From Desulfohalobiaceae bacterium S24 (GTDB lineage Bacteria > Desulfobacterota > Desulfovibrionia > Desulfovibrionales > Desulfothermaceae): 63,982 nt of DNA. Shown here in pieces: positions 18,217 through 25,410 of this stretch. A program made the position numbers and the translations under genes. Every line of letters begins with the position of its first letter. Position 1 is the first letter of the stretch. The DNA is taken from NCBI GenBank assembly GCA_011389765.1, contig JAABTT010000010.1, positions 1 to 63,982 on the forward strand. Direction: 5' to 3'. The notes under the pieces were generated by a model. It made no database searches, had not been told where the DNA came from, and saw nothing but the letters and a program-made list of their open reading frames with translations.

Positions 18217-18426
18217 GCCCGCGAATCACGCGAATGGCGCGACCCGACTACACATTGAAGCTTTCGTCTTCGCTTACTAGCTACGCCGTGACAAGCCGCC
18301 GTGGCAAGATAGGAAATTTTTGCGATTCGCCGTTGAGGCGATGACGCTTTCAGCTGCCGGTGTCTTATTCCCGGCAGCTGAAAAAAAAGCTCTCTTTATT
18401 CGCGTCTATTCGCGTAATTCGCGGGC
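18217..18426. repeat. Structured interspersed repeat with variant termini (copy D)
   Basis: It has the same architecture as copies B, C and E, but the terminal heptamer is CGCGAAT/ATTCGCG instead of CACGGAT/ATCCGTG, changed on both arms so that the inverted repeat is kept. Inside are TCGCC/GGCGA with the conserved GATGAC after it, and CAGCTGCCGG/CCGGCAGCTG around a TCTTATT-containing loop, followed by an A-run. Confidence 0.8.
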
Positions 18427-18594
18427 AGTCAGTCTTTTTTTCATTACCAAAATATTCGTGGAAAACTACCGAATCCACTAGTTCATTCAAATTGTCGCTC
18501 TCTGGTAAGCGCTCTGATGCTGAACCTCGCTGATGAGCATCTTGACAATGATCCAAATTTAGTTTTAATTTAAGTCAAAACAAGGAGGTCAAGC
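18427..18594. other. Intergenic region before the Phd/ParE pair
   Basis: Moderately AT-rich. An AAGGAGG ribosome site for the antitoxin lies at its end. With copy D it makes up a 460-base gap without a gene. No other feature was identified. Confidence 0.5.
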
Positions 18595-18879
18595 ATGAAA
18601 CTCAGCGACTCTGTCAAATCCATCAGTTATTTAAAGGCCCATGCCTCTGAAATCCTGAAGGGCGTGACAAGGCATCAACAAACTCTGGTCATCACGCAGA
18701 ATGGAGAAGCAAAAGCTGTTCTTCAAGATATTAAAAAATATGAGGAAACACAGGAAAGCCTGGCTTTGCTGAAAATGCTCTCCCTCAGCACAAGATCGAA
18801 AGAAAAGAAGCAATATCAATCTCTTGAAGATTCATTTGCTGACATTCGAGAAGAGATAACGGATAGAGAATCACAATGA
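18595..18879 (+). CDS. Phd/YefM-family antitoxin
   Basis: A 94-residue protein. The N-terminus (SVKSISYLKAHASEILKGV, then QTLVITQNGEAKAVL) is the Phd/YefM dimerisation and DNA-binding fold. The C-terminal half is charged and helical, as expected for toxin wrapping. AAGGAGG lies 5 bases before the ATG. The stop overlaps the toxin start by 4 bases (ATGA), so the two are translationally coupled and probably autoregulated. Confidence 0.9.
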   Translation: MKLSDSVKSISYLKAHASEILKGVTRHQQTLVITQNGEAKAVLQDIKKYEETQESLALLKMLSLSTRSKEKKQYQSLEDSFADIREEITDRESQ

Positions 18880-19199
18880 GCTTTACCGTGGACGTCATAT
18901 CAGAGGCACACGATGATATCCTCGATATTTATCGATATATTCTCAATAATGACTCAAAAGAAAGTGCTGAATATATTTTACGTAAAATTGAAGAAACCTG
19001 TATGAGTTTAAATCAATTCCCCGGTAGAGGCCATATTCCACCTGAACTTGAGCGGATAGGGGTTTACACGTACAAGGAAATACATTTCAAACCGTACAGA
19101 ATTCTCTATGAAATTGCCGAATCCCAGGTCTATGTTCATTGTGTTCTGAATGGCAGGCGATCTTTACAGGAACTGCTGGAGCGACGGCTGTTGCGATAA
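18876..19199 (+). CDS. RelE/ParE-family toxin
   Basis: A 107-residue protein with the ParE/RelE fold pattern: AHDDILDIYRYI (helix 1), SLNQFPGRGHIPPEL (linker after helix 2), and YRILYEIAESQVYVHCVLNGRRS (central strands). RelE members cleave ribosome-bound mRNA and ParE members poison gyrase; the sequence does not decide between them. It is paired with the Phd-type antitoxin through an ATGA overlap. Confidence 0.88.
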   Translation: MSFTVDVISEAHDDILDIYRYILNNDSKESAEYILRKIEETCMSLNQFPGRGHIPPELERIGVYTYKEIHFKPYRILYEIAESQVYVHCVLNGRRSLQELLERRLLR

Positions 19200-19318
19200 G
19201 TACAATAGGACAACATTAGACGTACCTGCAAAAAGTCTAAAGTAAACGATTCAAGTCACTCACTGTTCTTATAATCATCTGGATTTACTGATCTCTGACT
19301 ACTGACTACTGATTACTG

Positions 19319-19347
19319 GCGGCTGCAAAAGGATTTTTTGCAGCCGC
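19319..19347. terminator. Hairpin between convergent toxin and HAD genes
   Basis: GCGGCTGCAAAA (19319-19330) pairs perfectly with TTTTGCAGCCGC (19336-19347) over the 5-base loop GGATT. The inner A/T pairs could supply a weak U-tract in either direction. It probably terminates both converging transcripts. Confidence 0.6.
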
Positions 19348-19366
19348 ATCACACGAGGCTCTTTCG

Positions 19367-20128
19367 TCACAGAAGTTCCCCCAGCCGGCAGAGAGGCTCC
19401 AGACTCTCGATAACCGGTGCTTTCGTCTCCACTGCCGGCCAGCGCCGCTTAACCAGGCGGTGTTTGAGCCAGACAGGATGCATCCCGGCTGCTTCAGCCC
19501 CAAGAATATCGATCCGGTAATCGTCTCCTACATAGACTGCTGCGTGCGGAGGGATCTCCAGGGCCAGCAGGGCTTTCTGGAACGGGACTCTGCACGGTTT
19601 GGCCGGAATATCCTCCTGACCAGCCACAACAAGGCTTTGGAAATGGCTTTTCAGCCGGGGGAAATGATGGATACGATGCTGGTCCGGGTTCGTCTCGCCC
19701 TGGGTGTTGGTGATCAGGCCCAGCCGGTAGCGTCCGGATAAGACGGACAGGACAGACTCCGCCTCTGGAAAGGGCCGGGTCAGGCGCTGCACGGTCCGCC
19801 AATACTCTTGTTCAAGCCCCTTTAGTAAATCCGTATCCGGCTCCCGGTCGAACGCTTCAAGCACAGCCGACCAGATGGCCGGCCTGGAAAATCGGGATTG
19901 CTCGTGAAGGGCTTTCCGAATTGTTCGGTAGACCTCCAGAAAGCGGTCCCAATCCGGCACATCGAACCGGTTGCAGAGGGCCTGCTGGGCCTCTTTTTCC
20001 GCGGTCCGGAAGCCCTCGGCCGAATCGACCAGGGTCTGCCCGAAGTCAAAGCAGAACGCCTTGATGCCGGAAGGCTCAGGCCCGGTATCGCGCTGCATCC
20101 TCGTCTGATCCCGCTGCCCTATTCCCAC
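19367..20128 (-). CDS. HAD-superfamily hydrolase-like protein
   Basis: A 253-residue protein if it starts at the GTG at 20128, which follows GAGG; the frame is open to a TTG at 20170, and an ATG lies at 20098. It has the HAD motifs FCFDFGQTLVDS (motif I), LGLITNT (motif II), AKPCRVPFQ with a Lys (motif III region) and VYVGDDYRIDILGA (motif IV), with a helical cap between I and II. Motif I reads DFGQT, so the second Asp of DxDx(T/V) is Gly; this residue is the usual acid/base in HAD phosphatases. It lacks the cap lysine signature of PhnX, so I do not call it phosphonoacetaldehyde hydrolase. Substrate unknown. Confidence 0.75.
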   Translation of the reverse strand: MGIGQRDQTRMQRDTGPEPSGIKAFCFDFGQTLVDSAEGFRTAEKEAQQALCNRFDVPDWDRFLEVYRTIRKALHEQSRFSRPAIWSAVLEAFDREPDTDLLKGLEQEYWRTVQRLTRPFPEAESVLSVLSGRYRLGLITNTQGETNPDQHRIHHFPRLKSHFQSLVVAGQEDIPAKPCRVPFQKALLALEIPPHAAVYVGDDYRIDILGAEAAGMHPVWLKHRLVKRRWPAVETKAPVIESLEPLCRLGELL

Positions 20129-20219
20129 GACTGAGTCCTCTTTGCCTTTGATGTTTATTCTCGTCAGCAATCTGGCAGTCTACCTTCTATACTTTGAATA
20201 TGAAAGAAAGTAGATTATT

Positions 20220-20431
20220 GCCCACGGATCACATGGATTGACACGGATTGGTTTTCTTTTTGCCTGCCAGCAATAAGAAGCTGGCAGGCAAAGGCCATCG
20301 CCATGCGGCATGGCAAAAGCCAATTCTTTTGGAGATATCGCCGGCAGGCGATGACTCCTTTTGCTGCTGGGTCTTATTCCAGCAGCAAAAAAGGTATTAA
20401 TCATCCGTGTTAATCTGTGTGATCTGTGGGC
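20220..20431. repeat. Structured interspersed repeat, full copy (copy E)
   Basis: The termini are CACGGAT-type heptamers, with a few changes in the right arm (ATCTGTGTGATCTGTGGGC). The internal stems are rewritten relative to copy C but still pair: TGCCTGCCAGC/GCTGGCAGGCA, ATATCGCC/GGCGAT and TGCTGCTGG/CCAGCAGCA with the same TCTTATT loop. The left flank (AGATTATTG) matches that of copy B. Confidence 0.85.
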
Positions 20432-20498
20432 TCAATTCTTCTTTTCATGTGCTTGATTGTAGCACAATGATAAACAAAGAATAAGCGAAAGAGCACCA

Positions 20499-21869
20499 TC
20501 AATCTTCACTCTTCACGGCTTCCAAGGCTCGGTCCAGAATATCCACGGCCAGATCGATCTCCTCCCGGCTGATGGTCAGGGCGGGCCGCAGGGTCAGGAC
20601 ATTGCCGTCGATCACCTTGAAGGACAGTCCCTGCTCCAGAGCGCTGAACATGACTGCTTCGGCTTCCTGGACTGCTTTTTCCTTTGTTTTCCGATCTTTG
20701 ACCAGCTCGATCCCCAGATGCAGGCCCAGACCGGTGACATTGCCGATCAGGGCCTGTTTATCCCGGAGGCCCTCCAGGGCCCGGAAAAAATAGGTCCCCA
20801 GCTCGTCGGCCCGCTGTGACAGCGCCTCAGTTTCAATGACTTCAAGACCGGCCAGGCCGGCAGCTGCACAAAGCGCGTTTTTTTCATGGGTATAATGCCC
20901 GATGGATCGGTCCTGGAGAATATTATACTTCTCGTGGGTCACGATGCCGGCAAAAGGCAACAGGCCACCCCCCAGGGATTTGCCCAAAACGAGGATATCC
21001 GGCTGGACATAATGTTCACAGGCAAACATCTTCCCGGTCCGGCCCAGTCCTTCGATGATTTCGTCAAAGATCAACATGGCCCCGTAGGCATCGCAGAGAG
21101 CCCGGACCCCGGTCCAGAACTCACGGGTGGGAACCACCGGCTTCGCGGAGACCGGTTCGGCGATAAGGGCCGCCATCTCCGGCTCGCGCTGCAGGACCTG
21201 CTCGATCTGGCGCAGGCATTCCGCATCCACATCCTCCTTCCGGGCGAAGCCCCATGGATTGCGATAATAATCCGGGAATTGGACATGAAAGGCCCCGGGG
21301 ACCAGAGGCCCCACCCGACTGTGAAAATGCTCTTCTCCGCCCACGGCCGCAGCCCCGAATCCGGTGCCGTGGTAGGCGTCCCAGAAGGAAATCGTCTTGA
21401 AACGGCCGGTCACCATCCGGGCCAGCATCAAGGCCATTTCCACGGCTTCCGATCCTCCGGGGCAAAACAGGACCCGGCAGAGATCCCCAGGGGCGACCGT
21501 CGCCAGCTTTTCTGCCAGCTGCACAGCTGGAATATTCGTATAGCGCCTGGGGCAGAAGGTCAGGGCCTCATCCAGCTGCCTCCGAACGGCCTCCAGGACC
21601 CGGGGGTGATTGAACCCGGCATTGTGCACCCCGTTGCCGTGCATATCCAGATACCGCTTGCCGTCCAGGTCCTGAATCCAGGCGCCGCTTGCCTGGGACA
21701 GGACGGTCATGACCGGGGTGGACAGGGCCTGGTGCAGAAAGTACTTGGCATCCTTGGCAAACCAATCCTTGATCTGATCCGAAAGATTCTCCGTCCAGTA
21801 TTTCTGCCTGGCCGCAGTGAGATTGACATCCCCCTGTTCCCAGATCGGTCTCGTGTTTTCAGCCGACAT
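20499..21869 (-). CDS. Class III aminotransferase-fold PLP enzyme, PbfA paralogue
   Basis: A 456-residue PLP enzyme. The ATG at 21869 was chosen for the AAGGGG ahead of it. The start overlaps the end of the upstream paralogue by 11 bases. It shares with that gene LHQALSTPV, MHGNGVHNAGF, CPRRYTN, the PLP lysine in VLGKSLGGG and HYTHEKNAL. This points to the PbfA subgroup, (R)-1-hydroxy-2-aminoethylphosphonate ammonia-lyase, rather than an ordinary omega-transaminase. It is more divergent than the 21859 gene (SFWDAYHGTGFGAAAVGGEE in place of SMWDSFHGASLDAVSVGGED). It may act on a related amino-phosphonate such as an N-methylated or other hydroxy derivative. The enzyme class is sure; the substrate is inference. 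Confidence 0.75.
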   Translation of the reverse strand: MSAENTRPIWEQGDVNLTAARQKYWTENLSDQIKDWFAKDAKYFLHQALSTPVMTVLSQASGAWIQDLDGKRYLDMHGNGVHNAGFNHPRVLEAVRRQLDEALTFCPRRYTNIPAVQLAEKLATVAPGDLCRVLFCPGGSEAVEMALMLARMVTGRFKTISFWDAYHGTGFGAAAVGGEEHFHSRVGPLVPGAFHVQFPDYYRNPWGFARKEDVDAECLRQIEQVLQREPEMAALIAEPVSAKPVVPTREFWTGVRALCDAYGAMLIFDEIIEGLGRTGKMFACEHYVQPDILVLGKSLGGGLLPFAGIVTHEKYNILQDRSIGHYTHEKNALCAAAGLAGLEVIETEALSQRADELGTYFFRALEGLRDKQALIGNVTGLGLHLGIELVKDRKTKEKAVQEAEAVMFSALEQGLSFKVIDGNVLTLRPALTISREEIDLAVDILDRALEAVKSED

Positions 21870-23229
21870 GCCGATCCCCTTGTTCCACCTCGCTGATACA
21901 GGATTCAATGATTGCCAAAGCCTGATCCAACTCCTGTCGGCTGATGGTCAGGGGCGGGGTCAGGGTCAGGATGCTGCCCATGGTGAGCTTGAAACTCAAG
22001 CCCTTGGACAGGGCCTTGTACATGACTGTCTCGGCTTCCTCCACGGCGCGTTCCCGGGTGCTGCGATCCTTGACCAGTTCAATGCCCAGAAGCAGACCCA
22101 GGCCGCGAACATCACCAATCAAGGCATGCCGGGACATCATGGCCTGCATTGTCTCCAAAGCATGCCGGCCGAGTTCAAAGGCCTGCTGCGCCAGGTCCTG
22201 CTCCTCAATATACTCAATGGCGGCCAGACCGGCGGCGCAGGCCACCGGGTTCTTTTCATGGGTATAATGGCCCAGGGCCCGATCTCCGGCAACATCGAGC
22301 TTCTCCCTGACGATGAGCGCGGCCAAAGGGAAGACGCCGCCTCCCAGCCCCTTGCCGATGACCAGCATGTCCGGGATTACATCAAAATTTTCGCAGGTGA
22401 ACATCTTTCCGGTCCGTCCAAGGGCGTGTGGGATCTCGTCAAAGATGAGCAGGGCCCCGTGACGGTCGCAGGCCTGCCTGATCCGCTGCCAGTATTCCGG
22501 TTTGGGAATATAGGGCGTGCTGCGGACCGGTTCGGCCAGCACGGCCGCGATATCCCCTTCTTTCTCCAGGATGTACTCCACGTACTTGGCGCACATGAGA
22601 TCACAGCCCCCCCGCTCATAACACTCGTAAAAACAGTGGTATTCATCCGGAGGGGGGACATGCTCCGTTCCCGGGAGCAATGGCCCCATGTCTTTTCGAA
22701 AGACGTCCTCCCCGCCCACGGACACCGCATCCAGAGAAGCCCCGTGGAAGGAATCCCACATGGATATGGTCTTGTGCCGGCCGGTGGCCACCCGGGCCAG
22801 CTTCAGGGCCATGCCCACGGCCCCGGTCCCTCCGGGACACAAGAGGACCTTGTTCAGATCGCCGGGAGCGAGTTCCGTCAATTTGCGGGCCAGGTCCACG
22901 GCTTTCTGGTGGGTGTAGCGCCGGGTGCAAAACGAACAGTCGTCGAGTTGCTGCTTGATAGTCTCAAGCACCTTGGGATTGGCAAAGCCCACCTGGTGGA
23001 CGTTGTTGCCGTGAAAATCCATGTAACGCCGGCCCTGAAGATCCTCCAGATAAATTCCTTTGCAATGCTGCAGCCCATTCAGGCAGGGAGTGGACAGAGA
23101 CTGCTGCAGAAAATAGCGGCGGTCTGCATCCAGCAAGGCCCTGCTGGCGGCATCGAGATTTTGTTCCTGCCAGGCCTGCCGCTGCGGAGAACTGTTAATA
23201 TCTCCCTCGGATCTGTGTTGGTCATTCAT
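21859..23229 (-). CDS. pbfA: (R)-1-hydroxy-2-aminoethylphosphonate ammonia-lyase-like (PbfA)
   Basis: A 456-residue PLP enzyme of class III aminotransferase fold. From memory of the family, these stretches fit PbfA: LQQSLSTPCLNGL, MDFHGNNVHQVGFANP, FCTRRYTHQ, ISMWDSFHGASLDAVSVGGE, GPLLPGTEHVPP, the lysine in LVIGKGLGGGVFPLAAL, and GHYTHEKNPVACAAGLA. PbfA converts hydroxylated 2-aminoethylphosphonate to phosphonoacetaldehyde and ammonia, feeding the same intermediate as PhnW (31319). It is the first gene of a two-gene operon with the divergent paralogue. GGGG is found upstream of the ATG. The next gene upstream, the Pit transporter, is divergent. An omega-amino acid transaminase is the alternative. 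Confidence 0.78.
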   Translation of the reverse strand: MNDQHRSEGDINSSPQRQAWQEQNLDAASRALLDADRRYFLQQSLSTPCLNGLQHCKGIYLEDLQGRRYMDFHGNNVHQVGFANPKVLETIKQQLDDCSFCTRRYTHQKAVDLARKLTELAPGDLNKVLLCPGGTGAVGMALKLARVATGRHKTISMWDSFHGASLDAVSVGGEDVFRKDMGPLLPGTEHVPPPDEYHCFYECYERGGCDLMCAKYVEYILEKEGDIAAVLAEPVRSTPYIPKPEYWQRIRQACDRHGALLIFDEIPHALGRTGKMFTCENFDVIPDMLVIGKGLGGGVFPLAALIVREKLDVAGDRALGHYTHEKNPVACAAGLAAIEYIEEQDLAQQAFELGRHALETMQAMMSRHALIGDVRGLGLLLGIELVKDRSTRERAVEEAETVMYKALSKGLSFKLTMGSILTLTPPLTISRQELDQALAIIESCISEVEQGDRHVG

Positions 23230-23489
23230 AGCCTACCCCACATTTCGTTTCTGTTCCCATATTCAGACCTCATAGCAACAATTTCCTATCAAATATGCAG
23301 CATACTGTGATTGCCATTCACAAGTCAACACGAGTACTGCATGATTTTTTGTCATTGGATGAATAATATTTTTTCTATTGATTCAGTGATCTCTCCACAA
23401 TATATTAAAACTTAGGCTTGTAATAAATTCGGAGCTCCTTACAGTGCGTTAAAATTTAAAACCATTTTTGGACAATGGAGGTCTGAACC

Positions 23490-24455
23490 ATAGGCATCTT
23501 TCTCTTTTTTCTCCTTTTGTCCGGCTGCTATGTCGGCTGGAATATCGGCGCCAATGATACGGCCAACTGCATCGGCACCACGATCGGCTGCGGCTTGCTG
23601 AATTTTAAAAATGCAGTCCTGATCGTCGCCATCTTTACCGTGCTTGGAGCCGTCCTTCAAGGCCAGCATGTCATGGATACCGTAGGAAAAGGCATTGTGC
23701 AGGCCGAACTCAGCTACCCGGCTATTCTCATCGCCCTGCTCTGCTCAGGCATCTTTGTCACCCTGGCTACCTTTTTCAGCATCCCGACCTCGACCTCCCA
23801 GGCCATAGTCGGCGGGGTCCTGGGCGTCGGCCTGGCCAGCGGCGCCGAAATCAATACTTCGAAAGTCCTGCTCATTGTCGAGAGCTGGGTAGTCTGCCCG
23901 ATCCTCGTCCTGGGCCTGGCCTTTGCCTTCCTGCAATGCATCAATTTCCTGCTCCGAAGAATCAAAAGCCGAAACTTCAAGATCCAAAACCTGCTGGGCT
24001 GGCTGACGATCCTTGCCTCCTGCTATCTTGCCTATACCATGGGCGCCAACAACGCCGGAAATGCCATCGGTCCTATCGCGAACCTCGACATCCTGCAGCC
24101 GAAGATGCTCCTGCTTATCAGCGGGCTGGCCATTGCGGCCGGAGCATTGAGCTACGGGAGAAAGGTCTCGGAAACAGTTGGCAAAGGCATTACCCCTTTG
24201 GACATACCCAGTGCATTTTGCGCTCAATGTGCTTCAGCCGTCGGCTTGCATCTTTTTTCAGTTTTGGGTATTCCGGTTTCAACATCAACCGCTATTGTCG
24301 GCGCTGTGATTGGGGTCGGATTTGTCAAAGGCGCCAGGGCCGTGAATATAAAAACTATTTTCACCATTGCCGTCGGCTGGGTCCTGACGCCCTGCCTGGC
24401 CGCGGCAACTTCTTTTTTGCTGTATTTAGTTATCACAAAAGCTCTCTTTTTTTAG
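23490..24455 (+). CDS. Low-affinity inorganic phosphate transporter (Pit family), apparent ATA start
   Basis: A 321-residue inner-membrane permease with ten or so hydrophobic segments and the duplicated PHO4 signatures GWNIGANDTANCIGT (near the N-terminus) and YTMGANNAGNAIGP (about residue 180). The first codon that places the protein at normal length behind a ribosome site is ATA at 23490: GGAGG is 8 bases upstream and an in-frame TGA lies at 23484. The next option, TTG at 23517, would cut off most of the first helix. The gene is followed after 9 bases by a DUF47 gene, the usual Pit partner. In this context it could clear or recover phosphate released from phosphonates. Confidence 0.88.
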   Translation: MGIFLFFLLLSGCYVGWNIGANDTANCIGTTIGCGLLNFKNAVLIVAIFTVLGAVLQGQHVMDTVGKGIVQAELSYPAILIALLCSGIFVTLATFFSIPTSTSQAIVGGVLGVGLASGAEINTSKVLLIVESWVVCPILVLGLAFAFLQCINFLLRRIKSRNFKIQNLLGWLTILASCYLAYTMGANNAGNAIGPIANLDILQPKMLLLISGLAIAAGALSYGRKVSETVGKGITPLDIPSAFCAQCASAVGLHLFSVLGIPVSTSTAIVGAVIGVGFVKGARAVNIKTIFTIAVGWVLTPCLAAATSFLLYLVITKALFF

Positions 24456-24464
24456 GAGAACCCC

Positions 24465-25112
24465 ATGTTTTTTAAAAAAGAAAAAGAAGTCGACAAATTG
24501 CTCCATAAATACCTCGATGCCGTGGAGGAATGTGTGGATCTGGGCAAGGCATCCATACAAAAGTATCTTGACGGGGAAAGTGATGCAGCGGAAAAACTCG
24601 GCTGTCAGGCCTTTGACAGGGAAACGGATGCGGACACCATCCGCTATACCATACGGGATAAACTCTTTTCCGGCGCCTATCTCCCGTTGGTCAGGGAGGA
24701 TATTTACACCCTCATTGAATATGTGGACAAGGTCTGCAATCAGAGCGAAGAATGCTGTGATTTTTTTCTGTACCAGCAGCCGGAATTCCCTGAGGCGCTC
24801 ATTCCGGAATTCAAGGCTCTGGCCAAGGGCTCCTTTGAAAGCTATGCGCCCCTGAAACAATCCATCCTCTGTTTTTTAAGCGGCGAATGCTCCCTGAACG
24901 ATGTTCGTGAACACTCAAAGGCAGTGGGCTTGAAAGAGTCGGAAGTGGATAAGCTTGAACGGTCCTTGACCAGAAAAATATTTTCAATCGATATTGAATT
25001 AGCCCGAAAACTGCATCTGCGAAGGACGATCCACAGGATTATCGCCGTATCCGACGTTGCTGAAAACGCTGCCGACGTTCTGGATCTCATCGCCATCAAG
25101 ACCTCCAGCTAA
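24465..25112 (+). CDS. DUF47 family Pit accessory protein (PhoU-like)
   Basis: A 215-residue soluble, all-helical protein of the DUF47 family. The PhoU-like metal-site pattern is seen in AFDRETDADTIRYTI and near the C-terminus in HRIIAVSDVAENAADVLD. These proteins are almost always encoded next to Pit transporters and are thought to regulate them. It lies 9 bases downstream of the Pit gene behind TTAGGAGAACCCC and ends just before a strong terminator. The role is inferred from family and position. Confidence 0.88.
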   Translation: MFFKKEKEVDKLLHKYLDAVEECVDLGKASIQKYLDGESDAAEKLGCQAFDRETDADTIRYTIRDKLFSGAYLPLVREDIYTLIEYVDKVCNQSEECCDFFLYQQPEFPEALIPEFKALAKGSFESYAPLKQSILCFLSGECSLNDVREHSKAVGLKESEVDKLERSLTRKIFSIDIELARKLHLRRTIHRIIAVSDVAENAADVLDLIAIKTSS

Positions 25113-25140
25113 AAAAAAGGGAGCCGAGGCTCCCTTTTTT
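25113..25140 (+). terminator. Intrinsic terminator after pit-DUF47
   Basis: AAAAAAGGGAGCC and GGCTCCCTTTTTT pair around GA. It is a compact GC stem with a 6-T tail directly after the stop codon. Confidence 0.92.
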
Positions 25141-25410
25141 ATCCTTGTTCTCTTACGCGACCTCGCTGGGAGGCTCTTTGGTTTTCTTAGAAAATCAAGA
25201 GCCGGAAGCGTAAAAAGCGATAGAGAACTCTGTGATCAAGTTGGTAAATGAGCTAAAGTGCCTAAAGTTGGCAGAAAAGAGACTGCAGTGACCGCTCTTA
25301 TATCTCTTTCAACTTTAGTCACTTATAAACTTTAGCTCACTTTAGGCACTTCCGCAATAACCCGCTCCAATTCTTTGTCTTAACAATCGAAAATTCAAAA
25401 TCTAAAAGGC

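Noticed and set aside
19367-20128. The HAD protein as phosphonoacetaldehyde hydrolase (PhnX) that would complete the phosphonate pathway
   Set aside because: Motif I lacks the second Asp, the cap does not show the PhnX lysine context, and the gene is separated from the cluster by a repeat.
18217-20431. The inverted-repeat elements as insertion sequences
   Set aside because: They are 210-300 bases with no transposase frame, and internal hairpins are conserved by covariation, unlike plain IS remnants.
20499-23229. The two class III enzymes as taurine--pyruvate aminotransferases (Tpa), since ald and a SauS-like gene are nearby
   Set aside because: The framework motifs fit PbfA better, and PhnW plus PhnDCEE point to phosphonates. 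The taurine reading is kept only as an alternative.
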